A stretch of DNA of 64,000 bases from DAHUXD01 sp963805495 (GCA_963805495.1 CAWDUQ010000005.1:1-64000), one strand, 5' to 3'; shown: positions 1 to 8,344, counted from the stretch's first letter. Program-made: numbers and translations. The notes: generated from the letters alone by a model not told the origin.

Positions 1-36
1 TAGAGTTCGACTCCCCATAGCGATCGAGGAGACAAC

Positions 37-2247
37 TTGCTCGGAACGACGATCTCTCACTATCGAATCCTGCGCGAGCTCGGCGCCGGCGGCATGGGCG
101 TGGTGTACGAGGCGGAGGACACGCGCCTTCGACGCAACGTCGCGCTGAAGTTCCTCTCGGCGGCCCTCGCCGAGGACGCACCGATGCTGGAACGATTCGA
201 GCGGGAGGCGCGGGCGGCCTCGGCCCTGAGCCATCCCGGCATCTGCACCGTGCACGCCATCGAGCAGGACGCCGGACGCTCCTTCATCGTCATGGAGCTC
301 GTCGACGGCGAATCCCTCGCCACCCGGCTCTCCGGGCGGCCCATGGAGATCGGACCGCTCCTCGATCTCGGCATCCAGATGGCCGACGCTCTCGAGGCGG
401 CGCACGCGAAGGGAATCGTCCACCGCGACCTGAAGCCGATGAACATGATGGTGACCTCGCGCGGCCAGTTGAAGATCCTCGACTTCGGCCTCGCCAAGTT
501 CGACGCCAACGAGGCCAGCGCGCAGACGACCTCGCCCACGGCGCCCCCGCGCGGCGCGGACCTGACCGCCGCGGGCACGGTCTTCGGCACGGTCCACTTC
601 ATGTCGCCGGAACAGGCGCGCGGGCTGGCGACCGATGCGCGGACCGACATCTTCTCGCTCGGGGCGATCCTCTACCAGATGGCCACCGGCGACCGGGCCT
701 TCGAGGGGGACACGCAGGCCGTCGTCTTCGACGCGATCCTGAACCGCGATCCGCCGCCCCTCGAGGACTCGAACCCGGCGATGCCCGCCCCGCTCGGCCC
801 GATCCTGGAGAAGGCGCTCGAGAAAGACCGTAGCCTGCGCTACCAGACGGCGACGGAGCTGAAGACCGATCTGCTGCGGCTGCGCCGGAAGCTCGAGGGA
901 GGCCGCTCCGGCCCGGCGTCGGCCGCCGACTCGAAGGCGCCGGCGTCCCGGGCGCAGCGGTCGATCGCCGTCCTCTACTTCGAGAACCTCTCGGGCGTGA
1001 ACGAAGACGAGTACCTGTGCGACGGCATCACCGAGGACATCCTGACGGACCTCTCGAAGATCAAGGGTCTGAACGTCTTCCCGCGCACGACCGTCCTCGC
1101 GTTCCGCGGCCAGAAGGCGACGGCGGCCGACGTCTGCCGGCAGCTTCGGGCGGACTTCGCCCTCGAGGGCAGCCTGCGGCGCGCCGGGAACCGGTTGAGG
1201 ATCAACGCCCAGCTCGTGGACGCGGCGACGGGCTTCCCCGTCTGGTCGGAGCGCTATGACCGGGAAATGTCCGACATCTTCGCCGTGCAGGACGAGATCG
1301 CGCACAAGATCGCCGAGGCGCTCCGGATCAAGCTGACTCCCCAGGAGCAGGCGGAGCTCGCCGCCAAGCCGACGGAGAACCTCCAGGCCTACGACCTCTA
1401 CCTGCGCGGGCGCAGCTACGCCCGCCGGCGCACGACGCGGGACATGGATTTCGCCCTCCAGATGTTCGAGAACGCCGTCACGCTCGATCCGAACTTCGCC
1501 CTCGCCTGGGCAGCGATCGCCAACGGCTGCGCCCATGCGCAGTACTGGTCCGGGCCCGGCGGTACGTACATGGAGCGCGCCCAGTCGGCATCGCTGCGCG
1601 CCGTGGCGCTCGCGCCGGACATCCCCGAGGTGCTCGTCTCCCAGGGCTGGATCCTGTATGCCGGCGGCCGATACGACGACGCTGTCCGCCTGACGCGGGC
1701 CGCGATCTCGCGAAAGCGCGATTGCGAGGGAGCGTACTACTTGCTGCTGCGCGCGCTCTTCGCCTCGGGCAAGTACGACGAGCTCGCATCCCTCGCCGAG
1801 CAGGCGATCGAGGCCGCCGGCACCGACTACAACGTCTACATTCCGATCATGAATGCGCTCGGCGCACTCGGCCGGGACGTGGATCGCCGCGGGGTCCGGC
1901 AGCGGCTCATCCAGACCTTCGAGAGCCACCTTCGCGAAGTGCCGGAAGACGCGAGGGCCCGGATCCTCTGCGGCGGCATGTACGCGCAGGAGGGGCGCAT
2001 CGAGGACGCCGTCCGCGAGACCAACCTGGCGATGACGCTCCGGCCGAACGAAGCCACCGTCCTCTACAACGCCGCCTGCACCTTCGCCCAGATCGACCGG
2101 CGCGCCGACGCGCTCGAAGCGCTGCGGAAAGCGTGGGACGCCGGCTACCGGGACGCCGAGTGGACCCGGCGCGATCCCGACCTCGCCAGCCTCCACGGCG
2201 ACCCGGAGTTCGAGAAGCTCTACCCGGCGCCGAAGGAGGAGGGGTAG
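37..2247 (+). CDS. Hanks-type Ser/Thr protein kinase with TolB-like domain and C-terminal TPRs
   Basis: Signalling kinase, probably cytoplasmic: no clear membrane segment is visible. The TTG start at 37 is chosen because GAGGAG lies at 26-31 and the kinase fold begins at about residue 9. The kinase domain spans about residues 9-280, with glycine loop GAGGMG (16-21), ATP lysine K38, HRDLKP (129-134), DFG (149-151) and an SPEQARG activation segment. Residues ~310-455 form the TolB/FlgO-like module (SIAVLYFENLSG, DGITEDILTDLSKI) that in CadC- and adenylate-cyclase-like proteins precedes TPRs. The rest (~460-735) is TPR-like helical repeats. The kinase residues look complete, so it should be active. 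Its substrate is unknown. It stands alone; a GGGGTCAG repeat begins at the last base of its stop codon. Confidence 0.9.
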   Translation: MLGTTISHYRILRELGAGGMGVVYEAEDTRLRRNVALKFLSAALAEDAPMLERFEREARAASALSHPGICTVHAIEQDAGRSFIVMELVDGESLATRLSGRPMEIGPLLDLGIQMADALEAAHAKGIVHRDLKPMNMMVTSRGQLKILDFGLAKFDANEASAQTTSPTAPPRGADLTAAGTVFGTVHFMSPEQARGLATDARTDIFSLGAILYQMATGDRAFEGDTQAVVFDAILNRDPPPLEDSNPAMPAPLGPILEKALEKDRSLRYQTATELKTDLLRLRRKLEGGRSGPASAADSKAPASRAQRSIAVLYFENLSGVNEDEYLCDGITEDILTDLSKIKGLNVFPRTTVLAFRGQKATAADVCRQLRADFALEGSLRRAGNRLRINAQLVDAATGFPVWSERYDREMSDIFAVQDEIAHKIAEALRIKLTPQEQAELAAKPTENLQAYDLYLRGRSYARRRTTRDMDFALQMFENAVTLDPNFALAWAAIANGCAHAQYWSGPGGTYMERAQSASLRAVALAPDIPEVLVSQGWILYAGGRYDDAVRLTRAAISRKRDCEGAYYLLLRALFASGKYDELASLAEQAIEAAGTDYNVYIPIMNALGALGRDVDRRGVRQRLIQTFESHLREVPEDARARILCGGMYAQEGRIEDAVRETNLAMTLRPNEATVLYNAACTFAQIDRRADALEALRKAWDAGYRDAEWTRRDPDLASLHGDPEFEKLYPAPKEEG

Positions 2248-2897
2248 GGGTCAGTCCTGACTTATTGAGTTTCGCGGCCGCAGCACCGCCTTGTCGCTGC
2301 GCCGTACCCCGCATACCATCGACGGCGAAGCCGGTTTCCGCCTCGAAGGGAGGACAAATGCGCTCGAGGTTCATCGCTGCGAGCATCGCGTTTGCGCTGA
2401 CGACCTGCCTGTCCGCCGCCCCGGGGCCCAAGCCCGACGTGGGCGACGGCCGCGTCGCGTGGTTCGACATCACGACGTCCAATCTCCAGCAGTCGAAAGA
2501 TTTCTACGCCAAGCTCTTCGGATGGGAGTTCACGTCGCTGGCCGGAAGCAACTATGCGGTGGAGATCGTCTCCGGCGGACAACCCATCGGAACCCTTCGC
2601 GTCGCCGAGGGCAAGATCAGCCCCTTCGACGGCGTGGTCTACATCCAGGTGAAGGACATGCCCGCAAGCTGCGCCAGGGCGAAAGAGCTCGGCGGCACGA
2701 TCCCTCCCGGATTCCCGTTCAACCTGGACGACGAAAAGGGATCGGTCGCCGTCGTCGTCGACCCGGCGGGACACCCCGTCGGGATGTATTCGCGGACGCC
2801 GCTGCCGAACTCGGCGCAATAGACCCGGCGATGGAAGCAGACCTGACGATGGGCAGCCCCTCCCATCCTGACAACTCAACAAGTCAGGACTGACCCC
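2247..2897. repeat. 651-bp unit bounded by 25-bp inverted repeats, enclosing a VOC gene
   Basis: The left arm (2247-2271, starts GGGGTCAGTCCTGACTT) and right arm (2873-2897, ends AGTCAGGACTGACCCC) are inverted copies matching at 24 of 25 positions. They are members of the dispersed repeat family that fills 2.2-10 kb. The left arm continues into a stretch of about 42 bp (2242-2283) that recurs nearly identically at 9854-9895. The arms resemble REP/RAYT-type palindromic units. No transposase is encoded between them, only the VOC-family gene. Confidence 0.7.
2358..2822 (+). CDS. Secreted VOC (glyoxalase/bleomycin-resistance fold) protein
   Basis: 154 residues. The ATG at 2358 follows GGGAGG (2348-2353). 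A signal peptide covers residues 1-22 or so (hydrophobic run ending CLSAAPG). A single VOC domain follows, with the typical start GRVAWFDITTSNLQQSKDFY, a GWEF strand, and the C-terminal VVVDPAGHPVGMYS strand. VOC proteins act as metal-dependent lyases, dioxygenases or binding proteins. Only one clear candidate metal ligand (the H in DPAGHPVG) is visible, so catalysis cannot be assigned. An export signal on a VOC protein is uncommon. The gene is the only one inside an inverted-repeat-bounded unit and may have moved with it. Confidence 0.8.
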   Translation: MRSRFIAASIAFALTTCLSAAPGPKPDVGDGRVAWFDITTSNLQQSKDFYAKLFGWEFTSLAGSNYAVEIVSGGQPIGTLRVAEGKISPFDGVVYIQVKDMPASCARAKELGGTIPPGFPFNLDDEKGSVAVVVDPAGHPVGMYSRTPLPNSAQ

Positions 2898-2930
2898 GCG
2901 ATAACATCCCCCCGCTCGAGGAGGCGCTGC

Positions 2931-3236
2931 TTGAGAGGTCGACTACGTTCAGAGTCCCGAGGTGCGTCGGCGATCGGTGCCTCGGCCCGTGGCGCTTCGG
3001 CGATCGGCGCGCTGGCCCTGGGGTCACTGGCGCTCGGGGCATTTGCCGTCGGCGCCGTGGCCATCTACCGGCTCGCGATCCGGCGTCTCGCGATCAGCGA
3101 GTCGCGCATCGGGGTCCTCAATATCGGGAATCTCGAGGTCGGCCGCTTGAGTGTTGCGGAACTCGCCGTCCGTGACTCACTCGAGCTCCCGGCGGGCACC
3201 AGCCCAGCCGCGCCAGAGAGCCCACACGCATCGTGA
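2931..3236 (+). CDS. Short protein with strict 5-residue periodicity (GxLAI-type repeats)
   Basis: 101 residues, unknown function. TTG start with GAGGAG at 2918-2923. From about residue 24 to 84 the sequence reads as consecutive five-residue units (GALAL GSLAL GAFAV GAVAI, then YRLAI RRLAI and so on to GRLSV). A small or charged residue leads each unit and a hydrophobic one closes it. This spacing resembles pentapeptide-repeat right-handed beta-helices, although the central-residue preference is Ala or Leu rather than the usual A(D/N)LXX. The last base of its stop codon is the first base of a dispersed repeat copy. A 3' fragment of the gene is repeated at 6878-7074 with conservative substitutions, supporting a coding reading. 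Confidence 0.6.
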   Translation: MRGRLRSESRGASAIGASARGASAIGALALGSLALGAFAVGAVAIYRLAIRRLAISESRIGVLNIGNLEVGRLSVAELAVRDSLELPAGTSPAAPESPHAS

Positions 3237-3331
3237 ATCAGCAAATCAAGACTGACCGCCATTCGCACAAAACAACAAATCAGGCCTGACCCCTGTTCCT
3301 CCTGACAACTCAACAAGTCAAGACTGACCCC
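3236..3331. repeat. Three direct copies of the CAAATCAGGACTGACCCC-type repeat
   Basis: Copies at 3236-3260, 3271-3293 and 3307-3331, all in the same orientation, separated by 10-13 bases. The first begins at the stop codon of the periodic-repeat protein gene. The third shares its upstream extension (TGACAACTCAACAAGTCA) with the copy at 2873-2897. They fill the gap before the SLH gene. Confidence 0.8.
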
Positions 3332-3361
3332 CATCCCCCAATTCCACGCTGAGGAGATGCA

Positions 3362-4096
3362 ATGCGAACCATGCGCCTCGGATCGCTTTTTGCCATGCTG
3401 TCTTGTCTTGCCGTCACGATGTCGGCGCAGCCATCCGGGGTCGTGCAGGATCCAAAGGCCGCGGACTTCGGCCCTTCCAATCTCACGCACGTGCGCGTCG
3501 CGGCGATGGAGTTCGTCCCTCTCCAGTCGGGTCTCGCCGGAGACTGGAAGTCCGCGGGCGGGCTCACTCGCTATCCGTCGGTGAACGGGTCCATCTGGGC
3601 GGCGGCGCTTCATCTGCCGGGAGGATCCGTCGTTCGGCGCGTCGAGCTCGACTATTGCGACAACAATCCCGCGAATCACCTGTATCTGACTCTTCGGGAG
3701 TGCGACAACCAGGCGCTGAACTGCGCGGATGTCGTCGAGGTCGACTCAACGAACAACGGCTGTAGCTTCGTGTCAAACAACACGCTGAGCTTGCGGATCG
3801 ACAACTACCACAAGATCTACGGGCTCTCGCTGGCCTTCGGCGCCGCAGACGCGTCTGTCGTCCTGGGCGGCGCCATCGTCAGCTATCAGCTCGACGTCTC
3901 GCCGGCTCCGGCCACGCCAACCTTCGGCGACGTGCCGAAGTCGGATCCCGCCTTCCAGTTCATCGAGGCGCTCTATTCGTCGGGCATCACCGCCGGGTGC
4001 GCGGGCGGCAACTATTGTCCCGATGCTCCGTTGACGCGGCGCCAGATGGCGGTGTTTCTCGCGAAGGCCCTGGGGCTTCAGTGGAGCGATTACTGA
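3362..4096 (+). CDS. Secreted protein with C-terminal S-layer homology (SLH) domain
   Basis: 244 residues. The ATG at 3362 lies 5 bases after GAGGAG (3351-3356). A signal peptide of about 22 residues ends at TMSAQ. Residues ~40-180 are an unassigned beta-rich exported domain with several cysteines (YCDNN, RECDN, LNCAD, GCSF). A linker VSPAPATPTFGDV leads to one SLH-type motif (about 188-240: FIEALYSSGITAGCAGGNYC, then PLTRRQMAVFLAKALGL). SLH domains normally attach proteins to cell-wall polymers, usually as three copies; one copy is unusual but is shared by every family member in this window. Paralogues: intact at 13479-14291, fragments at 6543-6823 and 9157-9555. Confidence 0.8.
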   Translation: MRTMRLGSLFAMLSCLAVTMSAQPSGVVQDPKAADFGPSNLTHVRVAAMEFVPLQSGLAGDWKSAGGLTRYPSVNGSIWAAALHLPGGSVVRRVELDYCDNNPANHLYLTLRECDNQALNCADVVEVDSTNNGCSFVSNNTLSLRIDNYHKIYGLSLAFGAADASVVLGGAIVSYQLDVSPAPATPTFGDVPKSDPAFQFIEALYSSGITAGCAGGNYCPDAPLTRRQMAVFLAKALGLQWSDY

Positions 4097-4332
4097 CAGG
4101 GGCACCCCGGCTCAACCCGAAAGCAGCAAATCAGGACTGGCCCCACCCCCGGCGGCACGCCGCCGGCGGCGGTCATCGGGAACTTCTTGGCTGCCCCGGT
4201 CGGGGCCCCGAAGTCAGCAAACTCAGGACTGACCCCCTGCCAAAACCCCTCCGAGCGGGGATCGTACTTGTCTCAGCAGGCGTTCGCGCCCGCGCCCTCG
4301 AGCGACGCCAACGACAGCCCTGATGATGGAGT
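4097..4332. other. Intergenic stretch with two dispersed-repeat copies
   Basis: Between the SLH gene and the phosphatase gene. Copies of the repeat lie at 4122-4144 (with a G for A change, ACTGGCCCC) and 4211-4236. A GC-rich self-complementary stretch (GGCGGCACGCCGCC) lies between them. No gene seen. Confidence 0.6.
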
Positions 4333-4338
4333 GTGACG

Positions 4339-6399
4339 ATGACGATTAGCCGCCGATCCTTTCTGAAAACGGCCGCAGCCATGGGCGCCTCGCTGGCGTG
4401 GGGCGGGCCAGCTCGAGCGTCCACCACCCCGTGGCATGAGCGTCGCGACCTCTATCCCCACGGCGTCGCGTCCGGCGATCCCGATCCGGAGAGCGTCATC
4501 CTCTGGACTCGGCGGCCGTTCGAGTCGGGCGGGCGGCGTGTGCTCACGGTCGAGGTCGCCGAGGACCAAGCGTTCCGGCGGGTGGTCGCGAAAGCGTCCG
4601 CGCCGGTCTGCCCGGAATCTGATTGGACGACACGCGTGCTGGTCGGTCATCTCAAGCCGGCGCGCGTCTACTGGTACCGCTTCACCGATGGAGAGGGAAA
4701 CGGCAGCCGCGTCGGCCGGACGATCACGGCGCCGCTCTCGAACGATCCGCGGCCGGTCAGTTTCGCCTTCGTGAGCTGCCAGAGCCTCAATGAGGGCAAG
4801 CTCAACGGCTATCGCCGGATGATCTTCGAGGACGAGCGCGCGGCGCCCGCCGATCAACTCGGTTTCGTTCTCCACCTCGGCGATTTCATTTACGAGGTCG
4901 TCGAATATCCGGACGAGGTGGCGACGCAGTACGACCGCACGATCTACGACGTCGGCCGGATTCCCGATGGCGGTCAAACCGGCAAATACCACTACCCGCT
5001 AACGCTCGAGGGCTATCGCGTCGTCTACAAGGGCTACCTGGCCGATCCCGACCTGCAGGACGCGCGGGCGCGTTGGCCGTTCGTCGCCATCTGGGACAAC
5101 CACGAGTTCTCCTGGCAGGGCCGGCAGAGCATCCAGCAGGCAGGGGGCGAGCCGCGGCCGGGCCAGACGATCAAGGTCGCCGCCAACCAGGCATGGTTCG
5201 AGTACATCCCCGCGCGCGTGAAGGCGCCGAGCGGATCGCTCGACACGTTCGGCACGGTGGCGGTGACAAATGTGCCGATCGAAAAGTGGGACGACAGTGG
5301 CCTCGGGATCGAGCCCAACAATCTGAAGGCCATCAACAGCCTGATCGTGTATCGGTCTTTGCGATACGGCCGGAACCTCGATCTCATTCTCACCGACCAA
5401 CGCACCTTCTCCGGCCCCGACGCGACCGATGTGGAGGGCGTGGAGAAGATTTACGATCCGGCTTTCAACGGGATGTTCTCGGAGCCGGCGATGATCGCGC
5501 TCGACGCCGGCCGCACAGCCAACGGCGGCAAACCGCCCGCCGAGCTCAGTTTCGGCGAGGTCACCATCCCGAATCCGCGAAAGGATTCACCGCCGCGCAC
5601 GATCCTCGGGGCCGTGCAGAAGAAGTGGTTCATGGACCAGCTCCGTCGGTCCGGGGCAACCTGGAAGATCTGGGGCAATTCGCTGGGTGCCCTCGACATG
5701 CGGGCCGACCCCCAGAATCTTCCGGATGGGCTGACCAAGCAGAAGTGGCCGGCCGACACCTTCGCGCAGATCGGCAGTTGGGATTTTGGCGCCGCCTACC
5801 ACGAGCGTGGCGAAATCTATGACCTCGTCCGCGATTCGAAGATCACCGGATTCGCGATCGTGTCGGGCGACCGTCACAGCTTCTGGGCCGGCTATGCCGC
5901 CCCTCTCTTGCCACCCGCCAAGTACGAGCCGGTCGGGCTCAGTTTCGTCGGCGCCTCGCTGATCAGCCACGGGACGATGGAGGCCCTCGAGCACCGCCAT
6001 CCCAAGGACGATCCCCTCCGTGCGCTGTTCCTGGTCGAGGTGCCCGCGGGTCAGCCCGAATGGACCCACAACATGCTCTTGAAGCACGGCGTCCGCTCGT
6101 GCCTCGAATACGCGAAGACCTTCGACCTGAAGAGCGCTCACGCCCTTTCCAATCCGAGTCTCGCCCCCCACCTCGAATTCGTGGACCTGGGCGGTCACGG
6201 CTATGCGACGGTGCGGCTCACCAGCGATGAAATGCGGACCGAGTTCGTCTGTATCCCCCGCCCGATCACGCGAAGCGATCGTCCCGACGGCGGTCCTCTT
6301 CGCTACCGCGTCGTCCACACGGCGTCGCTCTGGAAGGCGGGCGAACGGCCGGTGCTGCGGCAGAAGGTCGTTGAGGGCGATCCGGGCCTTTCGATCTGA
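4339..6399 (+). CDS. phoD: Tat-exported PhoD-like alkaline phosphatase / phosphodiesterase
   Basis: Releases phosphate from phosphoesters outside the cytoplasm. 686 residues from ATG 4339, chosen over the in-frame GTG 4333 because GGAG (4328-4331) is then 7 bases away. The twin-arginine signal SRRSFLKTAAAMGASLAWGG occupies residues 4-23. The PhoD N-terminal domain follows (YPHGVASGDPDPESVILWTR), then the metallophosphatase domain with FAFVSCQS, LHLGDFIYE (metal-binding D), WDNHEF (NH metal motif) and SGDRHSFWAGY. Length is a little above the usual 500-600 residues. It sits alone inside the repeat-rich region. Known PhoD enzymes use Fe/Ca centres; the substrate here is not known. Confidence 0.92.
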   Translation: MTISRRSFLKTAAAMGASLAWGGPARASTTPWHERRDLYPHGVASGDPDPESVILWTRRPFESGGRRVLTVEVAEDQAFRRVVAKASAPVCPESDWTTRVLVGHLKPARVYWYRFTDGEGNGSRVGRTITAPLSNDPRPVSFAFVSCQSLNEGKLNGYRRMIFEDERAAPADQLGFVLHLGDFIYEVVEYPDEVATQYDRTIYDVGRIPDGGQTGKYHYPLTLEGYRVVYKGYLADPDLQDARARWPFVAIWDNHEFSWQGRQSIQQAGGEPRPGQTIKVAANQAWFEYIPARVKAPSGSLDTFGTVAVTNVPIEKWDDSGLGIEPNNLKAINSLIVYRSLRYGRNLDLILTDQRTFSGPDATDVEGVEKIYDPAFNGMFSEPAMIALDAGRTANGGKPPAELSFGEVTIPNPRKDSPPRTILGAVQKKWFMDQLRRSGATWKIWGNSLGALDMRADPQNLPDGLTKQKWPADTFAQIGSWDFGAAYHERGEIYDLVRDSKITGFAIVSGDRHSFWAGYAAPLLPPAKYEPVGLSFVGASLISHGTMEALEHRHPKDDPLRALFLVEVPAGQPEWTHNMLLKHGVRSCLEYAKTFDLKSAHALSNPSLAPHLEFVDLGGHGYATVRLTSDEMRTEFVCIPRPITRSDRPDGGPLRYRVVHTASLWKAGERPVLRQKVVEGDPGLSI

Positions 6400-6424
6400 A
6401 GGGTCTTTGGGGGCCAGCCGTCTC

Positions 6425-6535
6425 GGGGGTCAGGCCGTGTATTCCTGTATTCCGGCTGGGGTCGGGCCGTCCCTCAGGCAGAAGCGAGCGCCCGGGTCTC
6501 CCTCCCCGAGGGATACAGGAATACACGATTGACCC
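6425..6535. repeat. 111-bp inverted-repeat unit with GTGTATTCCTGTAT arms
   Basis: The left arm (6425-6453) begins GGGGGTCAGGCCGTGTATT. The right arm (6511-6535) is its imperfect inverse, ending AATACACGATTGACCC. It has the same outer ends as the other units in this window (GGGGTCA / TGACCC) but different inner arm sequence. The 57 bases between the arms contain no gene. It lies between phoD and the SLH-gene fragment. Confidence 0.7.
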
Positions 6536-6542
6536 GTAACGG

Positions 6543-6823
6543 TCTACGGGCTCTCGCTGGCCTTCGGCGCCGCAGACGCGTCTGTCGTTCTGGGCGGCGT
6601 CATCGTCAGCTATCAGCTCGACGTCTCGCCGGCTCCGGCCACGCCAACCTTCGGCGACGTGCGGAAGTCAGATCCCGCCTTCCAGTTCATCGAGGCGCTC
6701 TATTCGTCGGGTATCACCGCCGGGTGCGCGGGCGGCAACTATTGTCCCGATGCTCCGTTGACGCGGCGGCAGATGGCGGTGTTTCTCGCGAAGGCCCTGG
6801 GACTTCAGTGGAGCGATTACTGA
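6543..6823 (+). pseudogene. Copy of the 3' end of the SLH-domain gene, no start
   Basis: Matches 3816-4096 at a constant offset of 2727 bases with only a handful of substitutions (about 97-98% by eye) and no indels. It covers the last part of the exported domain, the linker and the whole SLH motif, through the same stop codon and ~12 bases beyond. The similarity begins abruptly 8 bases after the right end of the 6425-6535 repeat unit. There is no start codon or ribosome site in frame. A recent partial duplication, probably silent. Confidence 0.85.
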
Positions 6824-6846
6824 CAGGGGCACCCAGCTGAACCCAA

Positions 6847-6870
6847 AATCAGCAAATCAGGACTGACCCC
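6847..6870 (+). repeat. Dispersed repeat copy
   Basis: AGCAAATCAGGACTGACCCC is intact here. It separates the SLH fragment from the periodic-repeat-protein fragment and lies at the same distance after the SLH stop codon as the copy at 4122-4144 does in the parent locus. Confidence 0.8.
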
Positions 6871-6877
6871 TTCCCTA

Positions 6878-7074
6878 CATTTGCCGTCGGCGCCGTGGCC
6901 ATCTACCGCCTCGCGATCCGGCGTCTCGCGATCAGCGAGTCGCGCATCGGTTCGCTCAAGATCGGACATCTCGAGATCGGCCGCTTGTCCGCTGCGGAGC
7001 TCGTCGTCAGGGACTCACTCGAGCTCCCGGCAGGCTCCAGCCCAGCCACGCCCGAGAGCCCACACGCATCGTGA
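6878..7074 (+). pseudogene. Copy of the 3' end of the periodic-repeat protein gene, no start
   Basis: Matches 3040-3236 at a constant offset of 3838 bases, about 88-90% identical by eye. It encodes the last 64 residues or so, starting FAVGAVAIYRLAI, with changes such as GVLNI to GSLKI that keep the five-residue rhythm. The similarity starts 8 bases after a dispersed repeat (6847-6870) and runs into the repeat at 7074. The order of the two fragments is the reverse of the parent genes. No start codon with a ribosome site is seen. Confidence 0.8.
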
Positions 7075-7131
7075 ATCAGCAAATCAAGACTGACCCCCAT
7101 TCCCACAAGTCAACAAGTCAGGACTGACCCC
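7074..7131 (+). repeat. Two direct copies of the dispersed repeat
   Basis: Copies at 7074-7097 and 7107-7131. The first overlaps the stop codon of the gene fragment exactly as the copy at 3236 does in the parent locus. The next 70 bases (7132-7201) hold no gene and lead to the repeat copy interrupted by the insertion sequence. Confidence 0.8.
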
Positions 7132-7260
7132 TGTCCCCTCACAGTCGTTCCCTTGGTCGTTCTAGGAACCGGTCAGCCGTGCGATGGGTCTACTCGCCCT
7201 GAAGTCAGCAAATCAGATGTCGTAAAGCGGCTGCGGCTGTGGCTGAGATGAGAGGGAATA

Positions 7261-7335
7261 ACGTCAGCCTCCTGATGTCGGTGTAACGAGGTCGACTCTG
7301 GTGAGGAGTTGCCTCAAACGACGGGAGGCTGACGT
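7261..7335 (+). promoter_or_regulatory. 12-bp inverted repeat covering the transposase ribosome site and start
   Basis: ACGTCAGCCTCC (7261-7272) and GGAGGCTGACGT (7324-7335) are perfect inverted copies 51 bases apart. The right arm contains the GGGAGG ribosome site and the first two bases of the GTG start. If both arms are on one transcript, the start would be buried. This is the kind of arrangement known in other insertion sequences to block translation from read-through transcripts; that role is inferred here. Confidence 0.55.
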
Positions 7336-8344
7336 GGAGAACTGTGGCATTGACGTGTCGATGAAATCAAGTTCGGTGTGCATCCTGGGGGGTCGCGGGG
7401 AGGAGGTTCTGGAGCAGACGGTGTCGACGGATGAGGCGGGCTTTGCGAGGGTTCTGAAGGGTCGTGGACGGATGCGGTGCGTGTTGGAAGCTGGGCCGTT
7501 GGCCGAGTGGCTGTCGAGGATCTTGGAGAGGCTTGGGCACGAGGCCGTGGTGATCGACGCGCGGAAGGCCAAGGGCGTGATCCGGACGAAGAAGAAGACG
7601 GATCGGTTGGACGCGCGCAACCTGGCGCAGATGGGCAGGACAGGCTGGTACACGGCAGTGCACCGCAAGTCCGTGGAGGCGCGAACGACACGGACGTTCT
7701 TGCAGGCGCGCCAGGGTTTGGTGCAGACGGCGTTGGCGCAGGGGTCAAGGATACGAGGCTTGCTGCGGGCACACGGGATCAAGCTGGGAGAGGTGCAGGA
7801 GTCGCAGTTTGCCTGGGAGGTGAAGCGTCTGGCCAAAGAGAAGAGCCAGGATCTGTGGGAGATGCTCGAACCGCTAGTCGAGGTGCGACGTCACGCTTTG
7901 AAGGCGTCGGAACAGATGCGTCGAAGGATGATCCGCCAAGCCGCGGCGCAGGACAGCGTGGCCCGGCGATTGATGACGGTACCGGGTGTGGGACCGATCA
8001 CGGCGACGGCTTTCGTAGCGACGATCGACGATCCGCGGCGGTTCCGATCGAGCGAGCAGGTGGCCGCGTATCTGGGTCTGGTGCCCTCGGTGACGCAATC
8101 GGGAGAGCTCGAGGTGCACGGCCACATCACCAAAGAGGGCGACGGGCTGCTGCGCAGCTACCTGGTCGAGGCCGCGCACGTCTTGCTGACTCGAAAGCGC
8201 GGCACGTGCCGGTTGAAAAAGTGGGGTCTGAAGCTGGCCAAGAAGAAGGGCCACGGGAAGGCCCGGGTCGCGGTCGCTCGCAAGATCGCCGTTCTGCTTC
8301 ACCACCTCTGGATTACCGGCGAGACCTACAAAGCCGCGGCCTGA
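7334..8344 (+). CDS. IS110-family (IS1111-type) DEDD transposase/recombinase
   Basis: RNA-guided recombinase that moves the element through a circular intermediate. 336 residues from GTG 7334, chosen over an in-frame GTG at 7301 because GGGAGG lies at 7323-7328 and the RuvC-like domain begins at once (CGIDVSMKSS, first acidic residue D7). Further DEDD elements: LEAGPLAEWL, and VIDARKAKG followed by TDRLDARNLA. The C-terminal Tnp_20 domain has the helix-hairpin-helix MTVPGVGPITATAF and the serine region YLGLVPSVTQSGE with the nucleophile candidate S. Full length for the family (about 330-350). In this family, target choice is directed by a non-coding RNA made from the element end. Confidence 0.93.
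   Translation: MENCGIDVSMKSSSVCILGGRGEEVLEQTVSTDEAGFARVLKGRGRMRCVLEAGPLAEWLSRILERLGHEAVVIDARKAKGVIRTKKKTDRLDARNLAQMGRTGWYTAVHRKSVEARTTRTFLQARQGLVQTALAQGSRIRGLLRAHGIKLGEVQESQFAWEVKRLAKEKSQDLWEMLEPLVEVRRHALKASEQMRRRMIRQAAAQDSVARRLMTVPGVGPITATAFVATIDDPRRFRSSEQVAAYLGLVPSVTQSGELEVHGHITKEGDGLLRSYLVEAAHVLLTRKRGTCRLKKWGLKLAKKKGHGKARVAVARKIAVLLHHLWITGETYKAAA

Noticed and set aside
1..36. GTTCGACTC near the left edge, resembling a tRNA or tmRNA T-loop
   Set aside because: The flanking bases cannot form the 5-bp T-stem, no CCA follows, and the rest is outside the window.
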